Source: JAJPHY01 sp040754475 (GTDB lineage: Bacteria > Actinomycetota > UBA4738 > HRBIN12). Taken from it: a DNA stretch of 24,084 nucleotides. Of this stretch, positions 10,010 through 17,310 are shown in pieces; positions within the stretch are counted from its first letter, which is position 1, and every line of letters starts with the position of its first letter. The notes below the pieces were generated by a model that worked only from the letters and a program-made list of their open reading frames with translations, had not been told where the DNA came from and searched no databases. The translations under genes and the position numbers were made by a program. Location of the stretch: assembly GCA_040754475.1 (NCBI GenBank), contig JBFMCN010000066.1:1-24084 (forward strand). The letters run 5' to 3'.

Positions 10010-11377
10010 GTGGAAGGGCGCAGGTATCTGCTTCGCACGTTCGGGTGTCAGATGAACGAGCACGACTCCGAGCGGATCGCCGGCCTGCTCGAATCCGACG
10101 GCTTCACGCGTACCCAAGAGGCGGCCGACGCGCAGGTGATCGTCTTCAACACATGCGCGGTCAGAGAGAACGCCGACAACCGCCTGTACGGCAACCTCGG
10201 CCACCTGCTGGAGCTGAAACGGCGCAACCCGCGACTTCGGATCGTCGTGGCGGGGTGTCTCGCGCAGAAGGACCAGGGGCTTGTCCGGGAGCGCGCACCC
10301 TGGGTGGACGTCGTCGTGGGAACGCATGCCTTGGCCGAGCTGCGGGACCTGCTGCGGCGCGCGGAGACCCAAGGCCCGCAAATGGACGTACGCGAGTTCA
10401 CAGACGTCTTCCCGAGCGCGCTGCCCTCGCGGCGCGAGGCTTCTCATCACGCCTGGGTCGCGATCGCAACCGGGTGTGACAACGCGTGCTCGTTCTGCAT
10501 CGTGCCGCTCGTGCGCGGTCCGCAACGCTCGCGCCCGTTCGACGAAGTCCTCGGTGAGGTGAGGAGGCTCGCGCGCCAGGGGGTCGTGGAGGTCACGCTC
10601 CTCGGCCAGAACGTGAACACGTATGGGCGAGACCTCACGGTCGCGGGCTCGGGCAAACGTTCTCACTTCGCCGCGCTGCTCTGTGCGGTCGACTCGATCG
10701 AAAGCATCCGGCGCATTCGGTTCGCGAGCCCGCACCCGCACGACTTCACACCCGACGTGATCGATGCGATGGCCGAGTGCCCGAGCGTCTGCGAGCACAT
10801 CCACTTCCCACTTCAGTCGGGTTCGGACCGCGTGCTTGGGGCGATGGGCCGCTCGTACCGGCGGGATCGCTACCTCGATTGGCTTCGGCAGATCCGGGAG
10901 GCGATCCCCGGCATGGCCGTGAGCACCGACGTCATGGTGGGTTTCCCGGGCGAGACGGAAGAGGACTTCGAGGACACGCTCGACCTCGTGCGGGAGGCGC
11001 GGTTCGACCAGGCGTACACGTTTCAGTACTCGCCGCGGGCCGGAACCCGCGCCGCCCTCATGCCGGATCAAGTTCCGAAAGAGATCGTGCAGGCCCGGTT
11101 CGACAGACTGGTGGTGCTCCAGGAGTCGATCTCCCTGGAGAAGATGCGTGAGCTCGGGGGGCAGACCGTCGAGGTGCTGGTGGAAGGCATGGGCCGCAAG
11201 GGCGCCGTGCAGGGCCGCACGCGGACGAACAAGGTCGTTCATCTTCCCGGGGAGTTCGCGCCCGGAACGTTCCTGGACGCGAGGGTCGTCTCGTCGCACC
11301 CCCACCATCTGACCGCCGAGCTCGTCGGGGTCACGGCCGGGCCTCCGGCCGAGCAGGCCGTCGACGCGGTCGGCTGA
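10010..11377 (+). CDS. miaB: tRNA-2-methylthio-N6-dimethylallyladenosine synthase MiaB
   Basis: MiaB adds a methylthio group to i6A37 of tRNAs using two iron-sulfur clusters. The 455 residues show the N-terminal MTTase domain with cluster cysteines C13 (TFGCQMNEHDS), C49 (NTCAVRENA) and C83 (AGCLAQKD). The radical-SAM motif C156xxxC160xxC163 (GCDNACSFCIVPLVRG) follows. Conserved LGQNVNTYG, HFPLQSGSD and TDVMVGFPGETEEDF segments and a C-terminal TRAM domain (~380-440) complete it. The GTG start at 10010 has GGAG only 3 nt upstream, which is short; a nearby TACCCT (9996-10001) could instead allow a near-leaderless message. It overlaps miaA (TGATG). Having miaB beside miaA is logical, because MiaA makes the substrate of MiaB. 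Confidence 0.97.
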   Translation: MEGRRYLLRTFGCQMNEHDSERIAGLLESDGFTRTQEAADAQVIVFNTCAVRENADNRLYGNLGHLLELKRRNPRLRIVVAGCLAQKDQGLVRERAPWVDVVVGTHALAELRDLLRRAETQGPQMDVREFTDVFPSALPSRREASHHAWVAIATGCDNACSFCIVPLVRGPQRSRPFDEVLGEVRRLARQGVVEVTLLGQNVNTYGRDLTVAGSGKRSHFAALLCAVDSIESIRRIRFASPHPHDFTPDVIDAMAECPSVCEHIHFPLQSGSDRVLGAMGRSYRRDRYLDWLRQIREAIPGMAVSTDVMVGFPGETEEDFEDTLDLVREARFDQAYTFQYSPRAGTRAALMPDQVPKEIVQARFDRLVVLQESISLEKMRELGGQTVEVLVEGMGRKGAVQGRTRTNKVVHLPGEFAPGTFLDARVVSSHPHHLTAELVGVTAGPPAEQAVDAVG

Positions 11378-12300
11378 TGGCCGCCGACCCCTTCCTCGCG
11401 ATCGTAGGTCCGACCGCCTCCGGGAAGACAGAGGCTGCTATCGCCGTGGCCGAGGCGCTCGGCGCGGAGATCGTCTCGGTCGACTCGATGCTCGTATACC
11501 GCGGGATGGACATCGGAACGGCGAAGCCAGGTCCGGCCCAGCGCGCGCGAGTGCCCCACCACCTGCTCGACGTGGTTGACCCCGAGGAGCCGTTCTCCGT
11601 GTCCCGGTACCAGGATCTGGCTCGGCAGGCGGTGCGAGAGATCCGGGGGCGTGACCGGCCCGTGCTCCTGGCCGGCGGGTCCGGCCTGTACTTCCGGGCG
11701 GTGGTGGACGACCTTCAGTTCCCCGGGACCGACCCACGGGCACGGCGCTTGCTCGAGGGCGACGCGGAGGTGCTGGGGGCAGGTCGCCTCTATCAGCGTT
11801 TGGCAGATCTGGACCCTGTCGCCGCCGCCAAGATCGATCCCGCGAACGTGCGCAGAACGATCCGGGCGATGGAGGTTGCCGCCGTCACCGGCCGGCCGTT
11901 CTCGAGCTACGCGGCCGCCTGGGAGCGGTTCTCAGCGGATCGGGTACTCGCTGCCGGGATCGACGTGCCTCGCGACGTGCTCGCTCGCCGGATCGAAGCA
12001 CGGGTTCGGTCGATGATCGACATCGGCTTGCTGGACGAGGTTCGCTCGCTCGTGGAGCGGGGGCTGTTCGGGTGGCTGACCTCAAGCAAAGCCATCGGGT
12101 ACGCTGAGTTCGCCCGGCACCTCGCGGGCGAGCTGTCGCTCGAGGAGGCCGTTGCGGGGACCGCAAGACGGACGAAGGAGCTCGCGCGCCGCCAGATGGT
12201 GTGGTTCAGGCGGGATCCGCGGATCCATTGGTTGGTCGCGGGCGAGCCCGGCGCCGCGGCGATCGTCGACGAGCTGACGGAGTATCTGCGTGGAAGCTGA
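11377..12300 (+). CDS. miaA: tRNA dimethylallyltransferase MiaA
   Basis: MiaA transfers a dimethylallyl group to A37 of tRNAs reading UNN codons, the step before MiaB. The 307 residues begin with the P-loop GPTASGKT (11-18). The family motifs SVDSMLVYRGMDIGTAKP, VPHHLLDVVDPEEPFSV and LLAGGSGLYFRAVVDDL follow, then a C-terminal part with SSKAIGYAEF and RTKELARRQMVWFRRD. Length and motifs are normal. ATG 11377 shares one base with the miaB stop. The end overlaps dapF by 11 bp, within the same tight gene run. Confidence 0.97.
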   Translation: MAADPFLAIVGPTASGKTEAAIAVAEALGAEIVSVDSMLVYRGMDIGTAKPGPAQRARVPHHLLDVVDPEEPFSVSRYQDLARQAVREIRGRDRPVLLAGGSGLYFRAVVDDLQFPGTDPRARRLLEGDAEVLGAGRLYQRLADLDPVAAAKIDPANVRRTIRAMEVAAVTGRPFSSYAAAWERFSADRVLAAGIDVPRDVLARRIEARVRSMIDIGLLDEVRSLVERGLFGWLTSSKAIGYAEFARHLAGELSLEEAVAGTARRTKELARRQMVWFRRDPRIHWLVAGEPGAAAIVDELTEYLRGS

Positions 12301-13174
12301 GCTTCGCATCTGGAAGTACCACGGCACGGGCAACGACTTCGTCATGCTCGAAGACCTGAGCGACGAGCATCCGCTGACCGCGGAGGTGGTGACGGCTCTT
12401 TGCGACCGGCGATTCGGGGTGGGGGCCGACGGCGCTATCCGCGTGACCCGCGCCGGCGACGGCGACTTCTTCATGGACTACTGGAATGCTGATGGGACCG
12501 TGGCCGAGATGTGCGGCAACGGGATTCGGTGCCTCGGCAAGCTGGTGCACGAGCGTGGCCTCACGAGCAAGACCGAGCTTGACATCGGCACCCGCGCGGG
12601 ATCGAAGCACATCTCGCTCCGCGTCGACGGCGGCGTCGTCCGGTCGGTGACGGTAGGCATGGGCCCCCCGGCGTTCGCTCTGAGCACGATCCCGATGCTG
12701 GGGCCCGACGACGGGACCTTTCTGCTCCAGCCGTTCGAGGTTGGCGGGCGGGTCTTCATGGCGAGTGCCGTCTCGATGGGGAACCCGCACCTCGTCCTGT
12801 TCACGGAGGAGAAGCCGGATCGCGTCGACGTCGGGACCATCGGTCCGATGGTCGAGCGTCACAAGCTGTTCCCGCAGAGGACGAACGTGGAGTTCGTCGC
12901 GGCGGATGACTCGGGGCTCACCGTTCGCGTGTGGGAGCGGGGGGTCGGCGAGACGATGGCGTGCGGGACCGGTGCATGCGCGGCGCTCGTTGCGGCCAAC
13001 GAGGCCGGCCTGGTGCCGCGGCGCGCGAAAGTCCGATTCCCGGGTGGCATCCTGGGCGTGGAGCGTCGCGCCGACGACGAGGTGCTCCTGACCGGCCCGG
13101 TCGAGCGTGTCTTCGAGGCTACGCTCGACGACGCGTGGGTGAAGTCGAGGCTGGGATCGAGAGGAGCCGCATGA
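12290..13174 (+). CDS. dapF: Diaminopimelate epimerase
   Basis: DapF converts LL- to meso-diaminopimelate, the last precursor step before lysine and the cell-wall crosslink residue. The 294 residues carry both catalytic cysteines: C75 in EMCGNGIRC and C225 in MACGTGACAA. The N-terminal KYHGTGNDFV and the central GNPHLVLF and QRTNVEFV segments are typical. GTG 12290 was chosen because GGAG (12279-12282) lies 7 nt upstream, inside miaA. The stop overlaps the next gene by ATGA. The neighbour makes the LL-DAP substrate if its DapL-like assignment is right. Confidence 0.97.
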   Translation: MEAELRIWKYHGTGNDFVMLEDLSDEHPLTAEVVTALCDRRFGVGADGAIRVTRAGDGDFFMDYWNADGTVAEMCGNGIRCLGKLVHERGLTSKTELDIGTRAGSKHISLRVDGGVVRSVTVGMGPPAFALSTIPMLGPDDGTFLLQPFEVGGRVFMASAVSMGNPHLVLFTEEKPDRVDVGTIGPMVERHKLFPQRTNVEFVAADDSGLTVRVWERGVGETMACGTGACAALVAANEAGLVPRRAKVRFPGGILGVERRADDEVLLTGPVERVFEATLDDAWVKSRLGSRGAA

Positions 13175-14325
13175 AGGTCGCCAAGCGGATCGAGTCGCTG
13201 CCCCCTTACCTCTTCGCGGAGCTGGACAAGAAGCTTGCGGCCAAGCGCGCCCAAGGCGTCGACGTCATCTCCCTCGGCATCGGGGACCCGGACACGCCGA
13301 CGCCCGAGCACATCGTCGAAGCGCTGCGAGAGGCTGCTCTCGATCCGGCGACCCACCGCTACCCCTCGTACTACGGCACCCTCGAGTTCCGGGCGGCGGT
13401 GGCCGACTGGTACCGGGGGCGATTCGGGGTGGAGCTCGATCCCCACTCGGAGGTGATGGCACTCATCGGCTCGAAGGAGGGCGTCGCTCACCTGGCGTTC
13501 GCTTTCGTCGACCCGGGCGACGAGACGCTCGTCCCGGATCCCGGCTATCCGGTCTACGCGATCGGAACCCGGCTGGCCGGCGGTACCCCCGTCTACATGC
13601 CGCTCGTGGCAGAGCACGACTTCCTACCGGAGTTCGACCCGGGGCTGGTCTCGGAGCGGACCAGGCTTCTGTGGCTCAACTTCCCGGGCAATCCCACCGG
13701 CGCCGTGGCGAGCCCGGCTCTGTTCGAGCGCGCGGTCGCCTTCGCGCAGGAGCACGACCTCCTTCTCGCGCACGACGCCGCCTACTCGGAGATCACGTTC
13801 GACGGCTACGTGGCGCCGTCGGTCCTTCAGGTCCCAGGGGCCAAGGACGTAGCGGTCGAGTTCAACTCACTCTCGAAGTTCAGCAACATGACCGGCTGGC
13901 GGATCGGGTTCTGCGTCGGGAATGCGGAGGCGATCCGCGGTCTCGGCGTCGTGAAGACGAACATCGACTCGGGGCTCTTCGAGGCGATCCAGCGGGCCGG
14001 AGTGACGGCCCTCACAGGACCACAGCACCACATCGAGGAGCTCTGCTTGCTGTACCAGCGGCGCCGCGACGTGATCGTCTCTGCGCTGAACGGCCTGGGA
14101 TGGCAGTTGAAGGCTCCGCTCGGGTCCATCTACGTGTGGGTGCCGACGCCCGCGGGCAAGACGTCCGTCGAGTTCGCCGACCAGCTGCTCGACGAAGCGG
14201 GGGTGTTCGTGGCGCCCGGGATCGGGTACGGTCCTCACGGCGAGGGGTACGTGCGCTTCTCGCTGACCGTCGCCGACGATCTGCTCGCAGAGGCGATGGA
14301 CCGGATCGCGCAGGCACTCTCATGA
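13171..14325 (+). CDS. dapL: LL-diaminopimelate aminotransferase-like (DapL type), PLP fold type I
   Basis: This 384-residue class I/II aminotransferase has the PLP lysine at K236 (FNSLSKFSNMTGWRIG), the YPSYYGTLEFR and IGSKEGVAHL substrate loops, DPGYPVYAIGT, NFPGNPTG (170-177) and HDAAYSEITFDGY. These match the bacterial/archaeal DapL group, which makes LL-diaminopimelate directly from tetrahydrodipicolinate and glutamate. Most DapL proteins read SLSKTYNMTGWR; here FS replaces TY. It overlaps dapF by ATGA, which strongly supports a DAP-pathway role. A succinyl-DAP aminotransferase (DapC) is the main alternative and cannot be excluded from sequence alone. ATG 13171 has GAGGAG (13161-13166) 4 nt upstream. 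Confidence 0.85.
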   Translation: MKVAKRIESLPPYLFAELDKKLAAKRAQGVDVISLGIGDPDTPTPEHIVEALREAALDPATHRYPSYYGTLEFRAAVADWYRGRFGVELDPHSEVMALIGSKEGVAHLAFAFVDPGDETLVPDPGYPVYAIGTRLAGGTPVYMPLVAEHDFLPEFDPGLVSERTRLLWLNFPGNPTGAVASPALFERAVAFAQEHDLLLAHDAAYSEITFDGYVAPSVLQVPGAKDVAVEFNSLSKFSNMTGWRIGFCVGNAEAIRGLGVVKTNIDSGLFEAIQRAGVTALTGPQHHIEELCLLYQRRRDVIVSALNGLGWQLKAPLGSIYVWVPTPAGKTSVEFADQLLDEAGVFVAPGIGYGPHGEGYVRFSLTVADDLLAEAMDRIAQALS

Positions 14326-15671
14326 ACCGCGCCGAGCCGAACCGTGGGCGCGGCGTCCACCGGACTTCCACCGTCGAGTCGCCGCTGTCGGCTACTTGGA
14401 TGCCTCGGGTCAGGGAGCGGGCGGTGTTGGTCGGGGTCGGCCACGGGATGGACGAGTCGAGCCTCGACGAACTCGCAGCGCTCGCCGACTCGGCCGGCGC
14501 CGAGCCCGTCGCCCGGATCGTCCAGACGCGCTCCGACCCCGACCCGGCTACATTCGTCGGGCGGGGGAAGATCGAGGAGATCCATAGGGCAGTGCATCGG
14601 AGCGACGCCGAGGTGGTGATCCTCGACGACGAGCTGTCTCCGGGCCAGCTCCGCAACCTGGAGGAACGGCTCGGCGCCAAGGTGATCGACCGCACCGCCC
14701 TGATCCTCGACATATTCGCGCTGCACGCGCGCTCCCGCGAGGGCAAGGCGCAGGTCGAGCTTGCGCAGCTCAGCTACCTACTTCCGCGCCTCCGCGGATG
14801 GGGCGAGGCGATGTCGCGTCTGGGCGGCGGCATCGGCACGCGCGGTCCCGGCGAGACGAAGCTCGAGGTCGACCGTCAGCACATCAAGCGCCGCATATCG
14901 AAGCTCCGTCGCGACATCAAGGACCTGGCGCGCACCCGCGACGTCAAGCGGGCGAGCCGCGAACGGTCGGGCGTACCGCAGATCGCGATCGCCGGGTACA
15001 CGAACGCGGGCAAGTCGACGTTGATGAACGCGCTCACCGAGGCTCGTGTACTCGTCGCCGACCAGCTGTTCGCCACGCTCGATCCGACCGTGCGTCGTCT
15101 CTCCCTCCCCGGCGGTCGGCTGGCAACGTTGTCCGACACCGTGGGCTTCGTGGGCAAGCTCCCGCACGACCTCGTCGAGGCATTCCATTCGACGCTCGAG
15201 GAAGTCACCCGTGCATCGCTGGTGCTGCACGTCGCCGACGCCTCCTCGCAGGACGTCGAGCGGCAGGTAGAGGCGGTTCGGGGGGTCTTGGCCGAGATCG
15301 GCGCCGGGTCACTCCCCGAGGTGCTTGCGCTGAACAAGGTGGACCTGCTTCCCGCCGTCGACCGGGAAAGGGCTGCCCACCGGTTCCCGAACGCGGTGCC
15401 GGTCTCGGCCCTGACGGGGGAGGGGTTGGAGGGACTGGTTGAACGGGTCGCGCGGGATCTCCCGAGACCTCCCGTCGGTGTGACGCTCCTCGTGCCGTAC
15501 GGCCGCGAGGACCTGGTCGCCCGGCTCCGCCGCGACGCCGAGGTCCTTTCCGCCGAACCGACGGAGGAGGGCACCCTCGTTCGTGCACGCGTGGACGAAC
15601 GGGTGCTGGCGGCGGTCGACGGGTTCCTCGTTCGAACCCGCCGCAGGCGGGCTCCCGCCGGCGGCGTCTAG
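14322..15671 (+). CDS. hflX: GTPase HflX
   Basis: HflX is a ribosome-associated GTPase that splits stalled or stressed 70S ribosomes. The 449 residues contain the HflX N-terminal domain (VGRGKIEEI, ILDDELSPGQLRNLEE, VIDRTALILDIFALHA), the linker GGGIGTRGPGETKLEVDR, a coiled segment, then the G domain: G1 GYTNAGKST (225-233), G3 DTVGF (272-276) and G4 NKVD (338-341). A small C-terminal domain follows. ATG 14322 overlaps the aminotransferase stop (ATGA); a second ATG at 14400 (MPRVRERAVLVGVG) is a possible start because the first 26 residues are not conserved-looking. The stop TAG overlaps the lexA stop on the other strand. A CCCGCC/GGCGGG hairpin at 15637-15651, without a T tail, lies near its end. 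Confidence 0.96.
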   Translation: MNRAEPNRGRGVHRTSTVESPLSATWMPRVRERAVLVGVGHGMDESSLDELAALADSAGAEPVARIVQTRSDPDPATFVGRGKIEEIHRAVHRSDAEVVILDDELSPGQLRNLEERLGAKVIDRTALILDIFALHARSREGKAQVELAQLSYLLPRLRGWGEAMSRLGGGIGTRGPGETKLEVDRQHIKRRISKLRRDIKDLARTRDVKRASRERSGVPQIAIAGYTNAGKSTLMNALTEARVLVADQLFATLDPTVRRLSLPGGRLATLSDTVGFVGKLPHDLVEAFHSTLEEVTRASLVLHVADASSQDVERQVEAVRGVLAEIGAGSLPEVLALNKVDLLPAVDRERAAHRFPNAVPVSALTGEGLEGLVERVARDLPRPPVGVTLLVPYGREDLVARLRRDAEVLSAEPTEEGTLVRARVDERVLAAVDGFLVRTRRRRAPAGGV

Positions 15672-16279
15672 AGCCGGCGGAGGACCGCGACCACCTTGCC
15701 GAGGATCCGCCCCTCGGTCATCTCGACGGGCGAAAGCGCGGGGTTCTCCGGCACGAGCACGACCTTCCCCTGCTCGCGTCTGAGACGCTTGATCGTGGCT
15801 TCGTCCTCCGCCGGTCCCTCGAGCAGAGCCGCCACGACGTCACCATCGTCGGCGTCCGTCTGCCGCCTGACGACGACGACGTCACCGTCGAGGATCCCGG
15901 CGCCGATCATCGAGTCGCCATTCACGCGGAGCGCGAAGTGGTCCGTCGCTGCCGCCATCCCCGCGGGCACGGTGAGGTACTCCTCGACGGTCTCGGTGGC
16001 GAGGCTCGGCTCGCCGGCGGCGATCCGTCCGAGGAGTGGGACGAGGACCGCCTCGGGCTTCGGCGCATCGGGCTCGGCGACGATCGCCCGGGGCTTCGTC
16101 GGGTCGCGTCTCAGGAGTCCCTTGCGCTCCAGGTTCGCGAGCTGGCTGTGCACGCTCGATGAGGAGGTGAGGCCGACCGCCTCGCCGATCTCCCGAACCG
16201 TGGGTGGGTAGCCGCGCGTCCGCACGGTCTCGCCGATGAACTCCAAGATCCTTCGCTGCCTCGGCGTCACGTTGTCCAT
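15668..16279 (-). CDS. lexA: SOS repressor LexA
   Basis: LexA represses SOS genes and cleaves itself when stimulated by RecA filaments. The 203-residue protein has the N-terminal winged helix (residues 1-70; RQRRILEFIGE, GYPPTVREIGEAVGL, SSVHSQLANLERKG). The cleavage site is Ala88-Gly89 (LGRIAAGEP). The catalytic dyad is Ser123 (GDSM) and Lys164 (ATIKRL). All key residues are intact, so it should be an active, self-cleaving repressor. GGGGAGG lies 7 nt before the ATG at 16279. The gene converges on hflX and diverges from the LysM-domain gene; the region between carries three LexA boxes, so it is probably autoregulated. Confidence 0.98.
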   Translation of the reverse strand: MDNVTPRQRRILEFIGETVRTRGYPPTVREIGEAVGLTSSSSVHSQLANLERKGLLRRDPTKPRAIVAEPDAPKPEAVLVPLLGRIAAGEPSLATETVEEYLTVPAGMAAATDHFALRVNGDSMIGAGILDGDVVVVRRQTDADDGDVVAALLEGPAEDEATIKRLRREQGKVVLVPENPALSPVEMTEGRILGKVVAVLRRL

Positions 16280-16303
16280 GTCGGTGCCTCCCCCTGCAGG
16301 GTG

Positions 16304-16332
16304 ACGCTAGCACGTGGCCGGGGCAGGTTCAA
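16304..16332 (-). promoter_or_regulatory. lexA promoter
   Basis: On the minus strand, TTGAAC (16332-16327) and TAGCGT (16309-16304) are separated by 17 bp. Predicted transcription starts near 16297, 18 nt before the lexA ATG. The -35 overlaps LexA box 1, which fits autorepression. Confidence 0.6.
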
Positions 16333-16344
16333 ACATACGTTCGG
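16329..16344. promoter_or_regulatory. LexA box 1 (lexA-proximal)
   Basis: TCAAACATACGTTCGG matches the TCGAAC-N4-GTTCGA consensus with two mismatches. It overlaps the lexA -35 and lies just upstream of the -35 of the divergent gene. Confidence 0.75.
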
Positions 16345-16350
16345 TTGGCC

Positions 16351-16378
16351 TTGACATCGAACACGCGTTCGATATGCT
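16351..16378 (+). promoter_or_regulatory. Promoter of the LysM gene with LexA box 2 as spacer
   Basis: A perfect -35 TTGACA (16351-16356) and a -10 TATGCT (16373-16378) are separated by exactly 16 bp. Those 16 bp (16357-16372) are a perfect LexA box, TCGAACACGCGTTCGA. Bound LexA would cover the whole promoter. Predicted transcription starts at about 16385-16387, that is, at the ATG. Confidence 0.82.
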
Positions 16379-16386
16379 CACGGAGC

Positions 16387-16683
16387 ATGCATCGAACGTA
16401 CGTTCGTCGTCGGCGAGTTCTGGCAACGTTTGCGGTGTCGATCGCCTTGTGGCTGGTGGTAGGTCCGGCGGGGCAGGCGGTCGAGGCACGGCGCACCGCC
16501 GGGCTGGAGGGTGGGGCCGATGTGTACGTGGTGAGGCCGGGCGACACCTTGTGGTCGATCGCCAGGGCCGTGGCCCCCAGCGAGGATCCCCGGCCGCTCG
16601 TGGACTCGATCGCCGCGGCGAACGACGTGGAGGCCGGCTCGATCGTGCCCGGCCAGGCGCTGCTCGTGCCCTCGGGCGGCTGA
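16387..16683 (+). CDS. SOS-controlled LysM-domain membrane protein (ChiZ/YneA/DivS-type division inhibitor)
   Basis: This 98-residue protein has a short basic N-terminus (HRTYVRRRR), one hydrophobic segment (~11-32, VLATFAVSIALWLVVGPAGQ) that is a membrane anchor or signal peptide, and a LysM peptidoglycan-binding domain (~45-95, YVVRPGDTLWSIARAV to GQALLVP). Its place between divergent lexA and nrdR, with LexA boxes in its promoter, equals that of Rv2719c (ChiZ) in mycobacteria, and of YneA and DivS in related bacteria. Those proteins halt cell division during DNA damage, so the same role is inferred here. The sequence itself is simple, and a general LysM wall protein cannot be ruled out. 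ATG 16387 sits at the predicted transcription start; GGAG is only 1 nt upstream, so translation is probably leaderless. Confidence 0.85.
   Translation: MHRTYVRRRRVLATFAVSIALWLVVGPAGQAVEARRTAGLEGGADVYVVRPGDTLWSIARAVAPSEDPRPLVDSIAAANDVEAGSIVPGQALLVPSGG
16392..16407. promoter_or_regulatory. LexA box 3, inside the start of the LysM gene
   Basis: TCGAACGTACGTTCGT matches the consensus at 11 of 12 fixed positions. It begins 3 bp after the ATG, so it encodes residues 2-7 of the protein while also lying across the initially transcribed region. Confidence 0.8.
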
Positions 16684-16721
16684 CGTTCAGACGCGGGCTG
16701 CGTCGGCAATGACCGTAACGC

Positions 16722-16751
16722 TTGACGAGGGCCACATCTGGGCGGTAGCGT
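16722..16751 (+). promoter_or_regulatory. Candidate nrdR promoter
   Basis: TTGACG (16722-16727) and TAGCGT (16746-16751) are 18 bp apart. The -10 is identical to the one proposed for lexA. Predicted transcription starts near 16758, about 20 nt before the nrdR ATG. Transcription from the LysM promoter may also continue into nrdR. Confidence 0.5.
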
Positions 16752-16770
16752 CCGCCCGCCTACCAGATGT
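16734..16770. repeat. Nested inverted repeat around the nrdR -10
   Basis: GGGCGG (16740-16745) and CCGCCC (16752-16757) flank the 6-bp -10 hexamer TAGCGT exactly. Outside them, ACATCT (16734-16739) pairs with AGATGT (16765-16770). It could be an operator, a cruciform, or a terminator hairpin of the LysM gene (no T tail follows). The pairing is seen in the sequence; the role is unknown. Confidence 0.5.
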
Positions 16771-16777
16771 TGTGGTG

Positions 16778-17260
16778 ATGCCGGTGCGATGTCCATGGTG
16801 TGGTCATCAGGAGGACAAGGTCGTCGACTCCCGACCGGCAGAGGAGGGCGTCTCGATCCGTCGCCGCCGCGAGTGCCTGGCCTGCGCGCGGCGCTTCACG
16901 ACCTTCGAGCGGATCGAGGAGGTCGGCCTCCTCGTCGTGAAGCGGGACGGCACGAAGGAGCCCTACCTCCGCGAGAAGGTCGTGGCCGGTATCCGAAAGG
17001 CGATCGTGAACCGGCCGGTCACCGAGCAGCAGGTCGCCCAGATCGTCGATCGGATCGAGGAGCGGCTGCGTAGGAAGGGGCCCGAGGTGCCCTCGCAGCA
17101 GGTGGGCGTCGAGGTCCTTTCCGCCCTCCAGAAGCTCGACGAGGTCGCATACATGCGGTTCGCGAGCGTCTACAAGGACTTCCAGGGGGTCACCGACTTC
17201 GAGCGGGAGCTCGGGATGCTCCTCCAGAAGAAGGAGCCGGCAAAGCACCGGGGCCGGTGA
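16778..17260 (+). CDS. nrdR: Transcriptional repressor NrdR
   Basis: NrdR senses ATP/dATP and represses ribonucleotide reductase genes. The 160 residues have the N-terminal zinc ribbon (C5, C8, C33, C36: VRCPWCGH and CLACARRF) and the ATP-cone domain (~49-139, VVKRDGTKEPYLREKV, VASVYKDF-like end). The RRRREC and FTTFER segments are family hallmarks. ATG 16778 was chosen; GTG 16784 is equally possible because most NrdR proteins start at MRCP, and no clear ribosome site decides. Its likely target is immediately downstream: nrdJ, with two candidate NrdR boxes. Confidence 0.97.
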   Translation: MPVRCPWCGHQEDKVVDSRPAEEGVSIRRRRECLACARRFTTFERIEEVGLLVVKRDGTKEPYLREKVVAGIRKAIVNRPVTEQQVAQIVDRIEERLRRKGPEVPSQQVGVEVLSALQKLDEVAYMRFASVYKDFQGVTDFERELGMLLQKKEPAKHRGR

Positions 17261-17263
17261 CGG

Positions 17264-17292
17264 TTGTCTGGCGGCGGACTACTAGATATAGT
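17264..17292 (+). promoter_or_regulatory. Candidate nrdJ promoter
   Basis: TTGTCT (17264-17269) and TATAGT (17287-17292) are 17 bp apart, and the -10 lies inside NrdR box 1. Predicted transcription starts near 17299, giving a leader of about 120 nt. A second candidate lies downstream: TTGACG (17335-17340) with CAGAAT (17358-17363), also spaced 17 bp. No cobalamin riboswitch features were recognised in the leader. Confidence 0.55.
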
Positions 17293-17294
17293 GG
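17279..17294. promoter_or_regulatory. NrdR box 1
   Basis: The site matches the palindromic NrdR consensus (ACACWATATATWGTGT) at about 12 of 16 positions, with a strong right half (ATATAGTG). It covers the -10 of the nrdJ promoter. Confidence 0.65.
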
Positions 17295-17310
17295 TTGGTG
17301 TTGCCGAAAC

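Noticed and set aside
14322..14399. Shorter HflX starting at ATG 14400
   Set aside because: It is possible because the first 26 residues are not conserved-looking, but ATG 14322 overlaps the upstream stop in the same ATGA manner as its neighbours, and 14400 lacks a ribosome site.
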